A stretch of 32,141 bases of DNA, taken from assembly GCA_937925525.1 (NCBI GenBank), contig CALALS010000281.1:1-32141 (forward strand), in the 5' to 3' direction. The stretch comes from an uncultured Flavobacteriales bacterium. Its GTDB lineage: Bacteria > Bacteroidota > Bacteroidia > Flavobacteriales_E > Vicingaceae. Position 1 is the first letter of the stretch. Each line of letters starts with the position of its first letter. The notes below the pieces were generated by a model. The model worked only from the letters and a program-made list of their open reading frames with translations. It had not been told where the DNA came from and searched no databases. Made by a program: the position numbers and the translations under genes. This document shows positions 5,905-13,545 of this stretch, piece by piece.

Positions 5905-6818
5905 CTTTCATTCAATATTATTTGCTGATAAGATAGAATGGTAGCATACCCTTTTTTTGAAAAGTATTCCAAATCAGTTTTATTTCCTGTTACCAATATA
6001 AAGTCACCGCCCCAAGCCCCCAATGATTTTACGGTTTTAGGGTAATCGCTAAACAACTGTTGCTTAATGGTAGGAATTTGCAGCTGCTTAGCTACAATTT
6101 CCTCATGTTGATTCAATAAGGCTTCAAACTCTTGTATGTCAAGCGTATTGCTTATTTTGTTGGATATGTCTGAAATGCTATTTATCGTTTCTGGTGACGG
6201 TTTACTTTTTGATTTATAGTCTGCAATGGCTTGCCTGGAATCTTTCTTTTTACCTAGATAAACAAACCAAAGTTGTTCATGAAAAAGAGGATTAAATGAA
6301 GCGTTTGACCATTCGGGTAGATTATTTACTTTTTGATAAAAAATAGGAGAGGATGCATTTGCGCAAGCAATGTCATATCCGCTTCCGCCAAATACGTTAT
6401 CATTTAATTCAAAAGGGTCAATGTTTGCCCAGGCGGCAACATTGGTAATCATACTGGAGCTGCTTCCTAAGCCCCAATCCTTATCAAACTCAATTTTTGA
6501 AAGTGCTTTTATGCCTTTTGAATCAGCTAAAAAATTAGGGTTAATTTCTTTACATGTTTTAAATACTTGTTGAATTTTACTTGACTTTTCAGCGTTGTTG
6601 GTTTTAAGAACATCAAGGTTATTTAGATCAAACTCTGCATCAATCCAAAGTTCATTGGTGTTCAAATAGGTTTTCCAGGAAACAATACCCGATGAAGTTT
6701 CTTCAATAATTAGCGATTGCCCTAATTTTGTGGGCAACGCAAGTGCTTTTGCTCCATCAAGCACAAAATACTCAGCAGTTAAAAGAAGTTTTCCGTTGCT
6801 TTTAAAAGTGGATATCAC
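5901..6818 (-). CDS. GHMP-family kinase (GYDIA type), probably mevalonate pathway
   Basis: A 305-residue cytoplasmic kinase of the GHMP superfamily. The N-terminus KLLLTAEYFVLDGAKALALPT (10-30) matches the substrate-binding start of mevalonate-kinase-like enzymes. The ATP-binding loop is GLGSSSS (116-122). GSGYDIACA (145-153) carries the catalytic-type aspartate at 149 and the GYDIA signature by which this Bacteroidota subfamily is known. The usual reaction of relatives is phosphorylation of mevalonate or phosphomevalonate. It starts one base after the stop of HMG-CoA reductase on the same strand, which supports a mevalonate-pathway role in isoprenoid synthesis. Which of the two kinase steps it performs cannot be decided from sequence. 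Confidence 0.85.
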   Translation of the reverse strand: MISTFKSNGKLLLTAEYFVLDGAKALALPTKLGQSLIIEETSSGIVSWKTYLNTNELWIDAEFDLNNLDVLKTNNAEKSSKIQQVFKTCKEINPNFLADSKGIKALSKIEFDKDWGLGSSSSMITNVAAWANIDPFELNDNVFGGSGYDIACANASSPIFYQKVNNLPEWSNASFNPLFHEQLWFVYLGKKKDSRQAIADYKSKSKPSPETINSISDISNKISNTLDIQEFEALLNQHEEIVAKQLQIPTIKQQLFSDYPKTVKSLGAWGGDFILVTGNKTDLEYFSKKGYATILSYQQIILNES

Positions 6819-6819
6819 T

Positions 6820-8169
6820 TTAGTCTTTGGCTACTTTCGATTCGTTTTTGATGCCTCTCATCTTGCAGAATAAATCTACTACTGCGCTATGGCTTACCAC
6901 ATGACTTACAAAATGCTCTTTAATCTTTTCTTTTTCTTCATCCGTAGCGCCAAGTTGATTTAGAATATTCAACAAGTGCATTTTCATGTGACCTTTTTGA
7001 ATGCCTGAAGTAACCAATGAGCGAATAGCACCGAAATTCTGAGCTAACCCAACAGTTGCGGTAATTTCCATCAACTCTTTTGCTCCTGGATTGCCTAACA
7101 TTTCCAATGAAAATTTTACCATAGGATGGAGTTTAGTTAACCCTCCAACGGTTCCTAATGCCATTGGTATATCTATCCAAAAAGTAAAGATGCCATCTTC
7201 AATTTTGGCGTGAGAAAGGCTTGAATATTTTCCGTTTCTGGCAGCGTAAGCATGTCCGCAGGCTTCTACGGCTCTAAAGTCATTACCCGTTGCTATTACT
7301 ACAGAATCAATTCCATTAAAAATCCCTTTGTTGTGTGTAGTGGCTCTGTATGGTTCAATTTCAGCAATACGTATGGCTTGTATAAATTTATCTGCAAACT
7401 TTTGAGCAGGCATTTCATGCTTAGGATCTTCCAGTTCCTCCACTTTGCAGCTTACTTCCGTTCTAACAATACATTCAGGTGTGTAATTAGAAAGAATACA
7501 CATTACTACCGTGATGTCTTTTTCTTCATCGGTAAATAAATCAGAATTAAAGATTTCTTCTCTCAGCGTTTTGGCGAACTCTTCCAATACAGAATTGATG
7601 AAGTTTGCACCCATACTATCGCAGGTTTCAAACTTTGCTTCAATTTGGTAATAGTTTGGCTCTTCAGCAGTTTTGTCTTTTAGCTGAATATCTAAAATAC
7701 CACCGCCTCTCTCTTGCATGTTACGTGTAATGGATACAGTGTTTTTGTAAAATACTGGAATCAGCTCTTTAAAGAATGTTTTTAGCTTTTCTCCATCACC
7801 TTTATACATAAAATGAACGTGACCGATTTTAGTGGTAGATAAAACAGTTGTTTTAAAACCGCCTCTACTTAGCCAAAAGTTTGCAGATTTGGCAGCAGCA
7901 GCCACTACAGAGCTTTCCTCAATAGCCATTGGGATGCAATAGTCTTTGCCGTTGATGAGGAAATTTGGAGCAATACCAAACGGAATATAATAGTTGGTAA
8001 TAGTGTTTTCGCTAAAATCATCATGCAGCTTTTGAAGCTCGGGATTACTGTGCCAGTAGCTTTTTACAAAGTCAACTACTTTACTTGGTGAGTCAAAAAA
8101 AGTTTCGGCAATCCATTCAATTTTGCCGTTTTTCGAAAGCTTTGAAAAGCCTTTTATCTGTTTATTCAT
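6820..8169 (-). CDS. mvaA: Hydroxymethylglutaryl-CoA reductase, class II type
   Basis: A 449-residue soluble HMG-CoA reductase without membrane anchor, of bacterial class II type. It converts HMG-CoA to mevalonate in isoprenoid synthesis (or the reverse in mevalonate degraders). Visible motifs: the ENx-IP-G-like start IPFGIAPNFLINGKDYCIPMAIEESSVVAAA with catalytic glutamate at 84/85, DSMGANFINSVLE at 184-196 and THNKGIFNGIDSVV with catalytic lysine 281. Also present are IATGNDFRAVEA with aspartate 297 and a C-terminal GHMKMH with the candidate catalytic histidine 394. The pairing with a GHMP kinase one base downstream indicates the biosynthetic direction. ATG at 8167-8169 is the only sensible start. 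Confidence 0.92.
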   Translation of the reverse strand: MNKQIKGFSKLSKNGKIEWIAETFFDSPSKVVDFVKSYWHSNPELQKLHDDFSENTITNYYIPFGIAPNFLINGKDYCIPMAIEESSVVAAAAKSANFWLSRGGFKTTVLSTTKIGHVHFMYKGDGEKLKTFFKELIPVFYKNTVSITRNMQERGGGILDIQLKDKTAEEPNYYQIEAKFETCDSMGANFINSVLEEFAKTLREEIFNSDLFTDEEKDITVVMCILSNYTPECIVRTEVSCKVEELEDPKHEMPAQKFADKFIQAIRIAEIEPYRATTHNKGIFNGIDSVVIATGNDFRAVEACGHAYAARNGKYSSLSHAKIEDGIFTFWIDIPMALGTVGGLTKLHPMVKFSLEMLGNPGAKELMEITATVGLAQNFGAIRSLVTSGIQKGHMKMHLLNILNQLGATDEEKEKIKEHFVSHVVSHSAVVDLFCKMRGIKNESKVAKD

Positions 8170-8359
8170 TGCTATGGTTTAAATCACTAAACTGTTTAAC
8201 CTACGTATTTGTTTTACCGCTAGATTGGTTTTATGATTTTTTAACATCTGCAAAGGTATTCATTTGTTTAGGAATATTCGAAACATTTAAAATATTTAGG
8301 GCAATCATTCATGATTAATAATATTTTCTAATATTGTCTTACAATTCAATATAATAGTC

Positions 8360-9028
8360 ATGAAAAATGTTTTGTTTTCCGCTTTAGTATTATTCATAGT
8401 GGGGTGTGATTTAAACTTAGTAAATGATAATTCTAAAACTGCTAATCAAGTAGCCAAGTATTGTGGTTGTAATGTGCTTGTGTCGAGTAAGCTAACCACA
8501 AAAGGTAATGTTATTGAAATTAGGATGAGTTTTGATGAAGATTATGACTTTAAAGGCATACCCGTAGAGGTTATAGCGGCAGGCGCATCAAAAGTGGCAA
8601 TGAAAGAGTTAGGAGATAAGGAGGAGACTACTTTTAAATCGACAGTTAGTGCCGGAAGCAAAGAAATGTCTATGAGTTATACCACTTCAAAGATAAAAGA
8701 GATAGACCCCTATTTTGCACGCTCAAACGATTTAATGAATTTTTTAAAGAAGGGAGAGATAGATAAACTACTGCAGGAGATTAACAGAGATATCATTACT
8801 GAAGATGATTCTGTGTTGGTAAATCTTTTTTCGATGGTTCATGATAAAAGTATTTTCGGGTGGGAAGAATTTGGCTGGATTACAGAAAAAATTGAAATTG
8901 ATGATGAGGAACGTGATTTAGTTTCTTGCGTTTTTAAAATAGTTTATAATGATGATGATAAGTTTGTTAGCAGGCTAAGTTATTTAAAAGACGATAAAGA
9001 AAAGGAGCTAGTAGGATTTAGCTTTTAA
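8360..9028 (+). CDS. Unknown lipoprotein (222 aa)
   Basis: I do not recognise a domain. The first 16 residues form a lipoprotein signal with lipobox LFIVGC, so the mature protein is membrane-anchored. A CGC (residues 34-36) follows near the mature N-terminus. The remainder is a soluble, strongly acidic domain of alternating strands and helices (for instance IRMSFDEDYDFKGIPVEVIAAG at about 53-74 and a DDEERD / NDDDKF end). A 190-bp upstream region separates it from the divergent HMG-CoA reductase gene. A bidirectional terminator follows its stop directly, so it is probably a single-gene transcript. Confidence 0.75.
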   Translation: MKNVLFSALVLFIVGCDLNLVNDNSKTANQVAKYCGCNVLVSSKLTTKGNVIEIRMSFDEDYDFKGIPVEVIAAGASKVAMKELGDKEETTFKSTVSAGSKEMSMSYTTSKIKEIDPYFARSNDLMNFLKKGEIDKLLQEINRDIITEDDSVLVNLFSMVHDKSIFGWEEFGWITEKIEIDDEERDLVSCVFKIVYNDDDKFVSRLSYLKDDKEKELVGFSF

Positions 9029-9031
9029 TAA

Positions 9032-9055
9032 AAAAAACGCCACTAAGGGCGTTTT
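9032..9055. terminator. Bidirectional terminator between convergent genes
   Basis: AAAAACGCC (9032-9040) is perfectly complementary to GGCGTTTTT (9047-9055) with the six-base loop ACTAAG. The A-run on one side and T-run on the other let it work for the plus-strand lipoprotein gene and for the minus-strand gene ending at 9080. Confidence 0.9.
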
Positions 9056-9079
9056 TGATATAATATGGGTAATAATAGA

Positions 9080-9640
9080 TTACTTACCGCTTTCCGGCTT
9101 CATGTCGTCTTCATTGATCTCAATTTCATCTAGCGGCATGTCGAATAACGATTGGTCATCAAATTTTACATCGCCCATTTCATCTTTAAACTCTTTATCT
9201 AACTCTTCCTCAGAATACTGGTCGCTGTATAATTCATTATCTCCAGGCTCGTCTTTTATGTCGTTGTCCACCGTTCCTTTATTTACTTGTATGGCTTTCC
9301 ATGCGTGCACTCTCGCTCTTCTGGAGTGGTAAACGGCTTTTTGATATTGACCTTTTCTGAATTTCACTCTTGCAAATTTTTGGTAATGGTAGGCTTTCGC
9401 CAAATCTCCGGTATAATTTCCGTTTCTTTTAACATAAAGTCTGGCTTTCATAACTCCGGCAGAAGTTCTTTTTAGGTATCTGGCAGCACGTTGTTTGTTT
9501 ATTTGTTGCTTTTGAGCTACATGGTTGGCAACAACTGCTTTTTTAACGGCTTTTCTTTTTGCAGGATGTTGTGCATTGGCATTTATTGAAAATCCAATGA
9601 TAGTTATCGAGAGAAAGAGAATTTTAATAATATTTTTCAT
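9080..9640 (-). CDS. Unknown exported protein with basic and acidic halves (186 aa)
   Basis: Signal peptide at residues 1-23 (SINANAQ). The mature protein is split by charge. Residues about 25-120 are dense in lysine, arginine, tyrosine and histidine (AKRKAVKKAVV, YLKRTSAGVMKARLYVKRNG, YHSRRARVHAWKA) with a helical, possibly TPR-like AxxYHxxKxAR pattern. Residues about 125-186 are dense in aspartate and glutamate (DEPGDNELYSDQYSEEELDKE). The halves could interact with each other, or the basic part could bind an anionic polymer such as DNA, LPS or polysaccharide; this is inference. No family recognised. A 59-bp gap separates it from the PorE-like gene start region on the same strand upstream-downstream order, and it ends at a bidirectional terminator. 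Confidence 0.75.
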   Translation of the reverse strand: MKNIIKILFLSITIIGFSINANAQHPAKRKAVKKAVVANHVAQKQQINKQRAARYLKRTSAGVMKARLYVKRNGNYTGDLAKAYHYQKFARVKFRKGQYQKAVYHSRRARVHAWKAIQVNKGTVDNDIKDEPGDNELYSDQYSEEELDKEFKDEMGDVKFDDQSLFDMPLDEIEINEDDMKPESGK

Positions 9641-9699
9641 GGTTTATAGTTTTTTGGTTACAGGACTAAATATGCAATTATCGTTCCGAAAATGAAAAT

Positions 9700-11649
9700 T
9701 TACTTCCCAACCACTTTCATTACGGTTCTTCTATTTAAAGCTTTACCTTCTTCGGTGTTATTGTCGGCAATCGGTTTAGTTTCGCCATAGCCTTTGGAGG
9801 TTAGTCTTTCCTTAGCAATTCCGTTGTTTATTAAATAATCCATTACCGCTTTGGCTCTGTTTTGAGAAAGAGTTAAATTGTCTTTATCGCTACCCACATT
9901 ATCGGTATGTCCGCCAATTTCAATTTTTACGTTGGGGTTTTTGGTTAAGAAGTCTTTTAGTTTCTCCAACTCTGCAATAGATTTTGGAAGTAAATCGTAC
10001 TTATTACTTTCAAAGAAAATATTACGCAAGGCAATTTCTTCACCTTCTTTAATCGGTTTAAGCAAGATATTTTTCTCTACAGGTTTATCAATACTGGAGC
10101 TTGTAAACTCAAAATTCTCTGAATGGAAAAGGTAGCCTGTGGCTTCAGCAGAAAGAGCATATTCGTAACCTGCCGTTAAACAAACTAAAAATTCTCCGGC
10201 AGCATTTGCCCAGGAAGTAGTTACCACTTTTTGGGTAGCTACATCCACAATTTCAAATTTACCTTCTACCGGTTTTTTGATTTCGGCATCTAATAGTTTA
10301 CCTTTTAGGTAAGTAATTTTTTCAGGGCGCAAATGCTCGGGCATTACAAAAGAGTAAAGGTCTAAGCCACCAAAACCACCTTCTTTGTCAGAAGAGAAAT
10401 AAGCCAACTCACCGTCAGCGGCTACTAGCAAACTACTTTCATCATTGTAGGTGTTAATAGGATAACCCAAATTAATAGGCGTTTGCCATTCTCCGTTTTC
10501 ATCCATTTTACTCATGAAAATATCTAGTCCGCCCATACCGGGATGACCATCAGAAGAAAAATAAAGTGTTTTGCCGTCAGGGTGAATTTGTACGTATTCT
10601 TCACGGAAAGGGGTGTTTACTTTATCGCTTAATTTTTCCGGAGTGCTCCAGTAACCATTGTCTCCTAATTCACTTTTATAAATATCGTTGGTGTATGGAC
10701 CGTTTCTGTAATTTCCTCTCACAAAATAAACGGTTCTTCCGTCAGGGCTGAATGATGGTTGTGATTCCCAATTACCTGAGTTAACTGTCTTTCCCATGTT
10801 TTTAGGTAAGCTCCATTTCTCGCCATCCCATTGAGAAAAGAATAAATCACAACTGCCGTAGCCGGTTCTGTTTTCTCCGTAATTACCGTATAACTCACAA
10901 GCGGTAAAAATCAAAAGTTGCCCGTTTGGAGAAAGGGAAGGAGCGCCTTCATTGTATGGAGTATTAATTCCTCCGCCCATATTCATGGATGGTTGCCATT
11001 CTCCGTTTGCTGCTTTACTGATGTAAAAGTCTTCATTAAAACCTGTAGGGTTTTGTTTGCTTTTTAGTCTTCGGGTGTAAATAAAGGTTTCGTTATCGGC
11101 AGACACACAAGGGAAGTATTCATTCAAATCTGAGTTAATGGCTTGTCCCATATTTTTAATGGTAATGTTTACAGGGTTTTTAATGGCTTCCATGGCAAAT
11201 TCGGCATCTACTTTAATCTTAATGGCACCGTCCACCATTTTTCGGTTATCGTTACCTGATTTAATAAATAGTTCCGCATATTTCTTGGCATCTTGGTATT
11301 CGCCTTTATGAATGGCATACATGGCAACAGAAAAGCTCATGGCAGATTTAGCATTTCCGGTGGCTTCTATTCCTTTTTTAAAGATGTCTTTGGCTTTGTC
11401 GTAATCTCTATGGTCTTCGTAAATAGTGCCTAACAATTCGTAAGCTTCCACAAATTTAGGGTCTTCTTCAATGGCTTCTTTCAGATATATTTCCGCTAAT
11501 TCATCACTTTTTTCATTAAACTTTTCAAAAGCTTTTTCAAACAGTTTTAGGGCTTTTTTGTTCTCACTGGAATATTTTTGTGTGGGCTGTGAGTGAATAG
11601 AGCAGCTCCAAAATGTAAAAACTAATAGTATAGGTATAAAGAATTTCAT
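9700..11649 (-). CDS. PorE-like OmpA-family lipoprotein (TPR, beta-propeller, CRD, OmpA_C)
   Basis: A 649-residue envelope protein. A lipoprotein signal ends in FWSC (cysteine 16). TPR-like helices occupy about 30-130. A PD40/WD40-type beta-propeller covers about 175-430, with repeated PSLSPNG / PSFSPDG / VQIHPDG / LLVAADG motifs each followed by FxS or FTA. A carboxypeptidase-regulatory-like domain spans about 445-530. The OmpA C-terminal peptidoglycan-binding domain runs about 540-649, with D583 and R598 at the diaminopimelate-binding positions. This domain order and length are those described for PorE, the peptidoglycan-linked T9SS component of Porphyromonas. Bacteroidota carry many paralogues of this architecture, so PorE function is not proved. 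It starts one base after the queE stop, apparently in the same transcript. Confidence 0.88.
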   Translation of the reverse strand: MKFFIPILLVFTFWSCSIHSQPTQKYSSENKKALKLFEKAFEKFNEKSDELAEIYLKEAIEEDPKFVEAYELLGTIYEDHRDYDKAKDIFKKGIEATGNAKSAMSFSVAMYAIHKGEYQDAKKYAELFIKSGNDNRKMVDGAIKIKVDAEFAMEAIKNPVNITIKNMGQAINSDLNEYFPCVSADNETFIYTRRLKSKQNPTGFNEDFYISKAANGEWQPSMNMGGGINTPYNEGAPSLSPNGQLLIFTACELYGNYGENRTGYGSCDLFFSQWDGEKWSLPKNMGKTVNSGNWESQPSFSPDGRTVYFVRGNYRNGPYTNDIYKSELGDNGYWSTPEKLSDKVNTPFREEYVQIHPDGKTLYFSSDGHPGMGGLDIFMSKMDENGEWQTPINLGYPINTYNDESSLLVAADGELAYFSSDKEGGFGGLDLYSFVMPEHLRPEKITYLKGKLLDAEIKKPVEGKFEIVDVATQKVVTTSWANAAGEFLVCLTAGYEYALSAEATGYLFHSENFEFTSSSIDKPVEKNILLKPIKEGEEIALRNIFFESNKYDLLPKSIAELEKLKDFLTKNPNVKIEIGGHTDNVGSDKDNLTLSQNRAKAVMDYLINNGIAKERLTSKGYGETKPIADNNTEEGKALNRRTVMKVVGK

Positions 11650-11650
11650 G

Positions 11651-12298
11651 CTAAGGAATATTTAAATATTTATGAGTTTGCAATGAAATTTCCCATTGTG
11701 GGTGTTGCATTACAAAATCAATGATTAATGGAGTAACGGTTTCTCGTTTGCTCCACTCGGGTTGAAGATACAATTTACATTCCTTACTGACTTTAGCAGC
11801 TTGTTCTTGCGCCCAAACTAAATCATGTTGATTGTAAACAATTACTTTCAATTCATTTGCTTTTTGGTAAACTTCTTCTTTTGGAAGCATAGTTTTCTTG
11901 GGAGATAAACAAATCCAATGCCATATTCCGCTTAAAGGATACGCACCTGAAGTTTCAATATGTGTTTGAAACCCTTTTTCGATTAATTGTTTGGTAATAT
12001 AATCCATGTTATAAATTAGTGGTTCTCCACCTGTTATAACTATTGCTTTGGCAGGATATTGTTGTGCATTAGCAACAACAGCGTTCACCTCTTTTAAGGG
12101 ATGTATTTCAGGATTCCAGCTTTCTTTTACATCACACCAATGGCAGCCTACATCGCAACCGCCCACACGGATAAAGTAAGCGGCTTTACCGCTATGAAAA
12201 CCTTCTCCCTGAATGGTGTAGAACTCTTCCATAATAGGGAGCCATTCGCCTTTTTCCAATAAAGCTTTATTTTCTTCACTTAAAAATGATAGCTCCAC
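11651..12298 (-). CDS. queE: 7-carboxy-7-deazaguanine synthase (radical SAM)
   Basis: A 215-residue radical SAM enzyme that converts 6-carboxytetrahydropterin to 7-carboxy-7-deazaguanine in queuosine precursor synthesis. Cysteines C48-x3-C52-x2-C55 in GGCDVGCHWCD are the 4Fe-4S ligands. EEFYTIQGEGFHSG at the start, VITGGEP (SAM-binding) and LQPEW near the end are QueE hallmarks. It lies two bases downstream of yaaA and one base upstream of the PorE-like gene, giving a tight three-gene minus-strand unit of unrelated functions. No other queuosine gene is in the window and I saw no preQ1 riboswitch ahead of the unit. Confidence 0.93.
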   Translation of the reverse strand: MELSFLSEENKALLEKGEWLPIMEEFYTIQGEGFHSGKAAYFIRVGGCDVGCHWCDVKESWNPEIHPLKEVNAVVANAQQYPAKAIVITGGEPLIYNMDYITKQLIEKGFQTHIETSGAYPLSGIWHWICLSPKKTMLPKEEVYQKANELKVIVYNQHDLVWAQEQAAKVSKECKLYLQPEWSKRETVTPLIIDFVMQHPQWEISLQTHKYLNIP

Positions 12299-12300
12299 AA

Positions 12301-13071
12301 TTATCCTCTGGTAAAAATAAGGTTGGTATCGGTAGAAAGTTTTTTGTTGAAAGAATATCCTTCACTGTCAAACCCTTTCAAGTCTTCCACTTTCTTGATT
12401 TTATTCTTGATGATGTAATTTGCCATATAGCCTCTGCCTAATTTAGCATACGTCATAATGGATTTATATTGCCCGTTTTTAAAGTCTTTAAATTCCGGTG
12501 TAATAATGTTTGCATCCATCAGCTTTGTATTTACTGCTTTAAAGTATTCGTTGGATGCCAGATTAATGATAGTATTTGATTTTAATGATTTAAACTCTTC
12601 TTCCAGCTTTTTAGCGATTTTCTTTTCCCAAAAAGCATAAAGGTTTTTGGTTTTAGCATCAACTGAATACTTTGTTCCCATTTCTAATCGGTAAGGCTGA
12701 ATTAAATCCAGAGGGCGCAACAGACCATAAAGCCCTGAAAGTAATCGTAAGTGTTTTTGTGCAAATTCCAGTTGTGTTTTAGTAAATGTTTCTGCTTCTA
12801 AGCCTCTGTAAACATCTCCTTTAAAAGCAAGAATGGCTTGTTTGGCATTTTTTAAGTTAAACGGAGTTTTCCATGAATTAAAACGGTCATAATTTAACTG
12901 CGCCAATTGCTCGCTAATGCCCATCAGCTTTTTAAGTTTGGCAGGCTTTTCTTTTTTAAGCTTATTTACCAAAACCTGACTGTCTTTTAAGAAGTCAGCT
13001 TGTGTAAAATCTTTTACTTTATTGGGACTTTCAAAATCTAATGTTTTGGCGGGAGATAGAAGAATTATCAT
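12301..13071 (-). CDS. yaaA: Peroxide-stress protein YaaA (DUF328/UPF0246)
   Basis: A 256-residue cytoplasmic protein with the unmistakable YaaA opening IILLSPAKTLDFESP, followed by LRLLSGLYGLLRPLDLIQPYRLEMGTK around residues 108-134 and NLASNEYFKAV around 170-180, and the end YSFNKKLSTDTNLIFTRG. In E. coli YaaA limits free iron and oxidative DNA damage during peroxide stress; it has a DNA-binding fold. It is the first gene of the yaaA-queE-PorE-like unit. A candidate -7 element lies just upstream. Confidence 0.93.
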   Translation of the reverse strand: MIILLSPAKTLDFESPNKVKDFTQADFLKDSQVLVNKLKKEKPAKLKKLMGISEQLAQLNYDRFNSWKTPFNLKNAKQAILAFKGDVYRGLEAETFTKTQLEFAQKHLRLLSGLYGLLRPLDLIQPYRLEMGTKYSVDAKTKNLYAFWEKKIAKKLEEEFKSLKSNTIINLASNEYFKAVNTKLMDANIITPEFKDFKNGQYKSIMTYAKLGRGYMANYIIKNKIKKVEDLKGFDSEGYSFNKKLSTDTNLIFTRG

Positions 13072-13088
13072 AAACTTGCTTTAAACCA

Positions 13089-13096
13089 CAAAGCTA
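13089..13096 (-). promoter_or_regulatory. Candidate -7 promoter element for the yaaA unit
   Basis: CAAAGCTA on the plus strand reads TAGCTTTG on the minus strand, a perfect TAnnTTTG element. It lies 18-25 bases ahead of the yaaA ATG, implying a leader of about 12 bases. No good -33 element is visible at the expected distance. Confidence 0.35.
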
Positions 13097-13223
13097 ATGA
13101 AATGATTTATAACTTTTATATTTTATCATGGCCCGATTAGATTAGTGATGTGTGTGTAGTAAGTATGTGTTTGTAGGCTTTTTCTTGTTGTAAACTCATT
13201 CCATCAAAAATACATTAAAGAGA

Positions 13224-13500
13224 ATCTATTTAATAGATGAAATAACCATAACCAATGCCGGAAGGGGCTAAGGGATTGTTGGCTTTGGCTAATCGTTAGC
13301 CGACCGAACCTAAGCGAAAGCTTAAAAGGGCAATGCAGATTGCCCAAGAGACCAAAACGTAAGCTTCTTTAACCTTAGCGAAAGCCCAACAGACCATAGT
13401 ACATTGCCTCAGGGGGCTTAGTCTAAGCCCCTTTTGCCTTACCGATAGCCCTTTGAACCTAACCGATAGCCTCAAGCTCCAATGCTTATTGCTTCGTTAA
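13224..13500. repeat. Intergenic field of hairpins and degenerate short repeats
   Basis: The 474-bp gap 13072-13545 holds no gene. Its first half (13072-13254) is AT-rich and carries only the yaaA upstream region. From 13261 to 13500 I count 114 G+C in 240 bases, about 48 %, against 27 % in 13081-13140. This part contains compact perfect hairpins: ATCTATT-T-AATAGAT (13224-13238), GGCTAA-TCG-TTAGCC (13287-13301), TAAGC-GAAA-GCTTA with a GNRA tetraloop (13311-13324), GGGCAAT-GCAG-ATTGCCC (13328-13345) and a terminator-like hairpin (13413-13431). Four copies of a degenerate motif CCTWASCGAWAGC lie at 13309, 13373, 13437 and 13458. Either a structured small RNA or decayed palindromic intergenic repeats would explain this. 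Confidence 0.6.
13413..13435 (+). terminator. Plus-oriented terminator-like hairpin without a known gene
   Basis: GGGGCTTA (13413-13420), loop GTC, TAAGCCCC (13424-13431) and then TTTT form an eight-pair hairpin with a T-tract on the plus strand. Both flanking genes are on the minus strand, and there is no A-run before the stem, so it does not fit as the LRR gene's terminator. It may end an unannotated plus-strand RNA. Confidence 0.55.
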
Positions 13501-13545
13501 ACAAACGGATAGGTGAATAGAGCAAAATGATTGCTTAACTGAAAT

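Noticed and set aside
7252..7539. Open frame of 95 codons opposite HMG-CoA reductase
   Set aside because: Shadow frame lying fully inside a strongly supported gene.
13072..13140. preQ1 riboswitch ahead of the yaaA-queE unit
   Set aside because: No compact pseudoknot-type pattern with an A-rich tail is visible; queE is also the second gene of the unit.
13309..13471. Four short repeats separated by spacers, considered as a CRISPR array
   Set aside because: The repeats are 13 bases, degenerate, and spaced 64, 64 and 21 bases apart; no cas gene is in the window.
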